Source: Brevibacillus brevis (GTDB taxonomy: Bacteria > Bacillota > Bacilli > Brevibacillales > Brevibacillaceae). From it: a DNA stretch of 64,000 nucleotides. The position numbers and the translations under genes were made by a program. Below the pieces are notes generated by a model. The model was not told the origin of the DNA. It made no database searches and saw nothing but the letters and a program-made list of their open reading frames with translations. The stretch lies in contig NZ_CP041767.1 of assembly GCF_022026395.1 (NCBI RefSeq), positions 4,274,501-4,338,500 on the forward strand, given 5' to 3'. Positions 60,652-64,000 of this stretch are shown piece after piece (the first letter of the stretch is position 1; every line of letters begins with the position of its first letter).

Positions 60652-61926
60652 TTACGCCAGTCTGCCCCCAGCAACGACAATTGTTCCGTTTTTGATGACC
60701 GTGTTTACGTGATTAATCCCATACCGATATTGCAAGGTCATGAAATCAGGAACGTCAAAAATCGTGACATCTGCTTTTTTCCCAACCTCAAGGCTGCCGA
60801 CTTCATGCGCGCAGCGGATTGCGTGAGCGGCATTGATGGTAGCTGCTGTCAGCACCTCGGCTGGCGTCATCCCCATTTTCAGGCAACCAAGATTCATGAT
60901 GAGTGGGAGCGAAACCGTTGGAGACGAGCCCGGATTGCAATCCGTTGAAATCGCGACAGCCACGCCACGATCAATCATTTTCCTGCCATTTGCTGACTCA
61001 GCCATCAGGAAAAACGCCGTACCGGGCAGTAACACAGCGATGACACCCGCTTCTGCCATCTGTTCAATCCCCTTGTCGGAGGCACGCAACAAATGATCCG
61101 CAGATACCGCCCCAACCGAAGCTGCCAGCTCTGCCCCTTCATACGGTTCGATTTCGTCCGCATGAATCTTCGGCAGCAGCCCATGTCGGACCCCAGCTTC
61201 GAGAATGCGTCGGGACTGCTCAGGGGTGAACACACCTCTTTCGCAAAACACATCGTTAAAAACAGCCAGCTTGCGACGAGCAACCTCCGGGATCATTTCC
61301 TCGATGACCACGTCTACAAACGCATCCGGATTTTCCTTATATTCACGCGGCACCGCATGTGCACCCATAAAGGTACTAACGATGTCGATGGGATGTGCTT
61401 CGTGCAACTGCTTGGCGACCTCGAGCTGCTTCAGCTCATCTTCCAATGTCAGGCCGTATCCGCTTTTCGCCTCGACGGTTGTGACCCCATGCAACAGAAA
61501 CTGGTCAAGACGCTGCTTACTCTGGGCAAACAGCTCTTCGTGGGTGGCTGCGCGGGTCGCTGCAGTGGTCGAGTGAATACCACCGCCATTGTTCATAATC
61601 TCCATATAGGTCGCACCGTTTAGTCGCATATTAAACTCGTTTTGCCGACTGCCCGCGTGCACCAAATGTGTATGAGGATCTATCAGCCCTGGCGTGACCA
61701 GTTGGCCCGAAGCATCGATGATTTGCGCCTCATGCGCACGATCTCGATAGTGAAGTGCCAGCTCTTCATCTGTTCCCACACGCTGGATCACGCCGTCTTC
61801 CAGCCAGATGCTTCCGTCCTCGATGATCGACAACTCGTTCATTTGCGCTCCAACTACTGGGGAAGAGGAGCCGCCAGCCAGCGTGGCAAGCTGACTGGCA
61901 TGGCGAATCCATACAGGTTTTGTCAT
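60652..61926 (-). CDS. hutI: Imidazolonepropionase
   Basis: 424 residues of the amidohydrolase superfamily: VTPGLIDPHTHLVHAGSRQNEF with the metal His pair, MNNGGGIHSTTAATR, VEAKSGYGLTLEDELKQL, VSTFMGAHAVPREY, KIHADEIEP and AISTDCNPGSSPT with the catalytic Asp. It opens imidazolone propionate to N-formimino-L-glutamate, third step of histidine degradation, in the cytoplasm. It starts 5 bases after hutU with SD AAGGAG inside the hutU end, so both are coupled. Confidence 0.96.
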   Translation of the reverse strand: MTKPVWIRHASQLATLAGGSSSPVVGAQMNELSIIEDGSIWLEDGVIQRVGTDEELALHYRDRAHEAQIIDASGQLVTPGLIDPHTHLVHAGSRQNEFNMRLNGATYMEIMNNGGGIHSTTAATRAATHEELFAQSKQRLDQFLLHGVTTVEAKSGYGLTLEDELKQLEVAKQLHEAHPIDIVSTFMGAHAVPREYKENPDAFVDVVIEEMIPEVARRKLAVFNDVFCERGVFTPEQSRRILEAGVRHGLLPKIHADEIEPYEGAELAASVGAVSADHLLRASDKGIEQMAEAGVIAVLLPGTAFFLMAESANGRKMIDRGVAVAISTDCNPGSSPTVSLPLIMNLGCLKMGMTPAEVLTAATINAAHAIRCAHEVGSLEVGKKADVTIFDVPDFMTLQYRYGINHVNTVIKNGTIVVAGGRLA

Positions 61927-61931
61927 GGCTC

Positions 61932-63602
61932 TTACTCCTTCATCATCGGAATGTGGACGCCTTTTTCCTTGGCTGTTTGAATCGCGAGGTCGTACCCTGC
62001 ATCGACATGTCGGACGATGCCCATGCCTGGATCGGTCGTGAGGACACGCTCCAGACGACGTGCTGCTTCTGGTGTTCCGTCTGCCACGATGACCATTCCA
62101 GCGTGGAGGGAGTAGCCCATGCCAACGCCTCCTCCGTGATGCACAGACACCCAGCTCGCTCCGCCTACCGCATTGATCATGGCATTGAGAATTGGCCAGT
62201 CTGCAACCGCGTCGCTGCCATCCTTCATCGCTTCCGTCTCACGGTTTGGCGAAGCAACAGAGCCGGAGTCCAGATGGTCACGCCCAATGACGATAGGAGC
62301 CGATAGCTCGCCGCGCGCCACCATCTCATTAATGATTTGACCAAAACGCGCACGCTCGCCATAGCCTAACCAGCAAATGCGGGAAGGCAGTCCCTGGAAC
62401 TGAATGCGCTCCTGTGCCATGCGAATCCAGTTGCACAGATGCGTGTTATAGGAAAACTCGCGCAGGATGACTTCGTCTGTCTTGTAAATATCCTCCGGAT
62501 CGCCGGATAGCGCTACCCAACGGAACGGCCCCTTGCCCTCACAAAACTGCGGACGGATGTAGGCTGGCACAAAGCCAGGGAAACGGAACGCGTCCTCCAC
62601 ACCCTCGTTTTTTGCCACCTGCCTGATGTTATTGCCATAGTCGAAAGTGACTGCTCCTTTTTCCTGCATGGCGAGCATCGCGCGAACGTGTTCAGCAATA
62701 CTTGCTTTTGCGTGAGATTCGTATGCTTTCGGATCGCGCGCCCGCAGTTCAGCTGCTTCCTCCAGTGACATACCGATGGGAATGTAGCCATTGAGTGGAT
62801 CATGCGAGGAGGTCTGGTCCGTCAGCACATCCGGGATAAAGTCGCGAGCCAGCATGGCATTCAGCACTTCGGGTGCATTGCCCAACAAACCGATGGAAAT
62901 GCCTTTTTTGTCGCGTTTCGCGTCTTCCGCCAAACGGATCGCTTCATCCAGACTCTCTGTCATCACATCCAGGTATTTTGTGTCCAGTCTGCGTTGGATA
63001 CGAGTCGGGTCCACCTCGATATTGATGCTCACACCGCCATTGAGTGATACGGCTAACGGTTGCGCCCCACCCATGCCGCCCAAGCCTGCTGTGACGGTAA
63101 TGGTTCCGGTCAGCGTTCCTTCAAAATGCTGGCGTGCCAGTTCTGCAAAGGTCTCATACGTTCCTTGTACGATGCCCTGGCTGCCAATGTAAATCCAGCT
63201 TCCCGCTGTCATTTGTCCGTACATCATCAAACCCTTTTTGTCCAGCTCGTGGAAATGCTCCCAATTCGCCCAGGCAGGCACCAGGTTCGAGTTTGCCAGC
63301 AGCACACGCGGCGCATCGGTATGCGATTTGAATACAGCAACTGGCTTGCCAGACTGGATGAGAAGTGTTTCATCGCTCTCCAACGTTTGCAATGTTTTGA
63401 CAATTGCATCGAAGCATTCCCAGTTCCGCGCCGCCTTGCCAATTCCGCCGTATACGACCAGATCCTCTGTACGCTCCGCTACATCGGGATTGAGGTTGTT
63501 CAAAAGCATGCGCAGCGCAGCTTCCTGCACCCATCCCTTTGTATGTAATTGGGTACCTGAAAAGGCTTGGATCAATTGCTCAACGGATTGTGTCGTCGTC
63601 AT
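61932..63602 (-). CDS. hutU: Urocanate hydratase
   Basis: 556 residues, the family's usual length. [75 protein letters not shown], and [20 protein letters not shown] form the NAD-binding core; the ending contains [16 protein letters not shown]. It converts urocanate to imidazolone propionate. The first gene of the operon hutU-hutI-yjiH; hutH and hutG are not in the window. The second of two adjacent ATG codons (63602) is best spaced from SD AGGTGG. Confidence 0.96.
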   Translation of the reverse strand: MTTTQSVEQLIQAFSGTQLHTKGWVQEAALRMLLNNLNPDVAERTEDLVVYGGIGKAARNWECFDAIVKTLQTLESDETLLIQSGKPVAVFKSHTDAPRVLLANSNLVPAWANWEHFHELDKKGLMMYGQMTAGSWIYIGSQGIVQGTYETFAELARQHFEGTLTGTITVTAGLGGMGGAQPLAVSLNGGVSINIEVDPTRIQRRLDTKYLDVMTESLDEAIRLAEDAKRDKKGISIGLLGNAPEVLNAMLARDFIPDVLTDQTSSHDPLNGYIPIGMSLEEAAELRARDPKAYESHAKASIAEHVRAMLAMQEKGAVTFDYGNNIRQVAKNEGVEDAFRFPGFVPAYIRPQFCEGKGPFRWVALSGDPEDIYKTDEVILREFSYNTHLCNWIRMAQERIQFQGLPSRICWLGYGERARFGQIINEMVARGELSAPIVIGRDHLDSGSVASPNRETEAMKDGSDAVADWPILNAMINAVGGASWVSVHHGGGVGMGYSLHAGMVIVADGTPEAARRLERVLTTDPGMGIVRHVDAGYDLAIQTAKEKGVHIPMMKE

Positions 63603-63666
63603 CATTTCCACCTGCTTTTCTAAAAGGATGTACTTCTTAGCTCCATTGTAAAAAAGCAAGGAAAGA

Positions 63667-63699
63667 CAAAAAAGGCACCGCGCTTTCGATTTGGTGCCT
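63667..63699 (-). terminator. Terminator of the AraC-family gene
   Basis: Stem AGGCACC/GGTGCCT (63673-63699) followed on the minus strand by TTTTTTG; it separates the regulator gene from hutU. Confidence 0.8.
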
Positions 63700-63765
63700 C
63701 TATTTTCGATTCAGTTGCAACCGCATTCATGGTTTGACGAAAAAATCTGTCTTTTCTTTCGATTT

Positions 63766-63999
63766 CTATCTTTTCTTCTGATTTCGTAACAAACGTGGAG
63801 TTGTCCCTGTCTTTTCCTTAAAAATTTTACTGAAATAATTGGCGTTAATGAATCCACATCGCTCTGCTACCTCTTGAACAGACATCGATGTTTCAAGAAG
63901 CAATCGACGTGCCTCTTTTACCCGCAACGAAGTGAGTATTTGGCGAAAAGAGCTTCCTTGCTTTTGCGCGAGCAGCGTACTGAAATAGGAAGGGCTACG
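63766..63999 (-). CDS. AraC-family regulator, C-terminal end only
   Basis: 77 residues up to the window edge; the start lies outside. The second helix-turn-helix of an AraC/XylS domain is plain: SPSYFSTLLAQKQGSSFRQ, LRVKEARRLLLETSMSVQEV, AERCGFINANYFSKIFKEKTG and TTPRLLRNQ. It may be a two-component YesN-type regulator or a one-component sensor, which cannot be told from this end. Placed upstream of hutU on the same strand but parted from it by a terminator, so it is a candidate hut regulator only by position. Confidence 0.9.
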   Translation of the reverse strand, partial: RSPSYFSTLLAQKQGSSFRQILTSLRVKEARRLLLETSMSVQEVAERCGFINANYFSKIFKEKTGTTPRLLRNQKKR

Positions 64000-64000
64000 G

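Noticed and set aside
63646..63651. TACAAT as -10 of the hut operon
   Set aside because: No -35 with acceptable spacing; the site also lies directly behind a terminator T run.
1..64000. CRISPR arrays, rRNA and tRNA genes
   Set aside because: No regular repeat-spacer pattern and no cloverleaf or rRNA signature was seen on reading; a covariance search would be needed to exclude weak cases.

Overview
The window looks like a chromosomal segment of a spore-forming Bacillota of the Paenibacillaceae, most like Brevibacillus. This is a judgement from protein style, Shine-Dalgarno (SD) rich start sites, frequent TTG/GTG starts, Fur boxes, a SAM-I (S-box) riboswitch and a YheC/D-type spore-coat protein. 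No database search was possible. No rRNA, tRNA or CRISPR array was seen.

Left edge (1-4.9 kb): the end of a large serine recombinase lies directly against the C-terminal half of an HtrA-type protease gene, which looks like one junction of an integrated element that lies mostly outside the window. Next come a Fur-controlled pair (a DUF2325 protein and a 48-aa protein) and, divergently, an iron-mineralising encapsulin operon: an IMEF-type cargo with a C-terminal targeting peptide, then the shell protein. An alpha/beta hydrolase follows.

Housekeeping block (4.9-28.7 kb): two class I aminotransferases, one a probable methionine-salvage mtnE behind a SAM riboswitch; an unknown Fur-box gene; an MFS exporter and moaC; a likely DNA-repair trio (ogt, an Oxygenase_NA-type dioxygenase, an SPL-like radical SAM protein); a fused moaD-moaE followed by moeB/thiF; an ABC exporter with its response regulator and histidine kinase; aconitase; alanine racemase; a lipoprotein phosphodiesterase; a decayed DUF2785 gene; DUF3892; TetR with DUF4188; IclR; a short YheC/D-like protein; an aldo/keto reductase. 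The IclR gene carries a perfect inverted repeat whose arms and spacing recur in the aconitase leader.

Contractile injection system (28.7-58.5 kb): about 30 kb encode a phage-tail-like extracellular contractile injection system (eCIS, AFP/PVC-like). A long minus-strand operon runs, in order of transcription: membrane sensor with a degenerate cyclase domain, AAA+ ATPase, Pvc16/DUF4255 cap protein, a small beta-rich protein, sheath, tube, small assembly proteins, second tube protein, a 1310-aa protein of unknown type, LysM protein, hub, spike, gp25, two large baseplate proteins, an Afp12-like protein with an N-terminal propeller-like region, and a last protein with an eCIS-associated N-terminal motif. 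A divergent plus-strand operon encodes a PAAR-like DUF4280 tip, a membrane MORN-repeat protein and a DUF4157 protein whose C-terminus carries an ExK motif typical of nuclease folds, a strong cargo/effector candidate. The membrane sensor, the giant protein, the MORN protein and the ExK effector are the least explained and most interesting parts.

Right edge (58.5-64 kb): a flavin-type oxidase family protein, then a histidine-utilisation operon on the minus strand (hutU, hutI, YjiH-type membrane protein), and the C-terminal end of an AraC-family regulator cut by the window edge.
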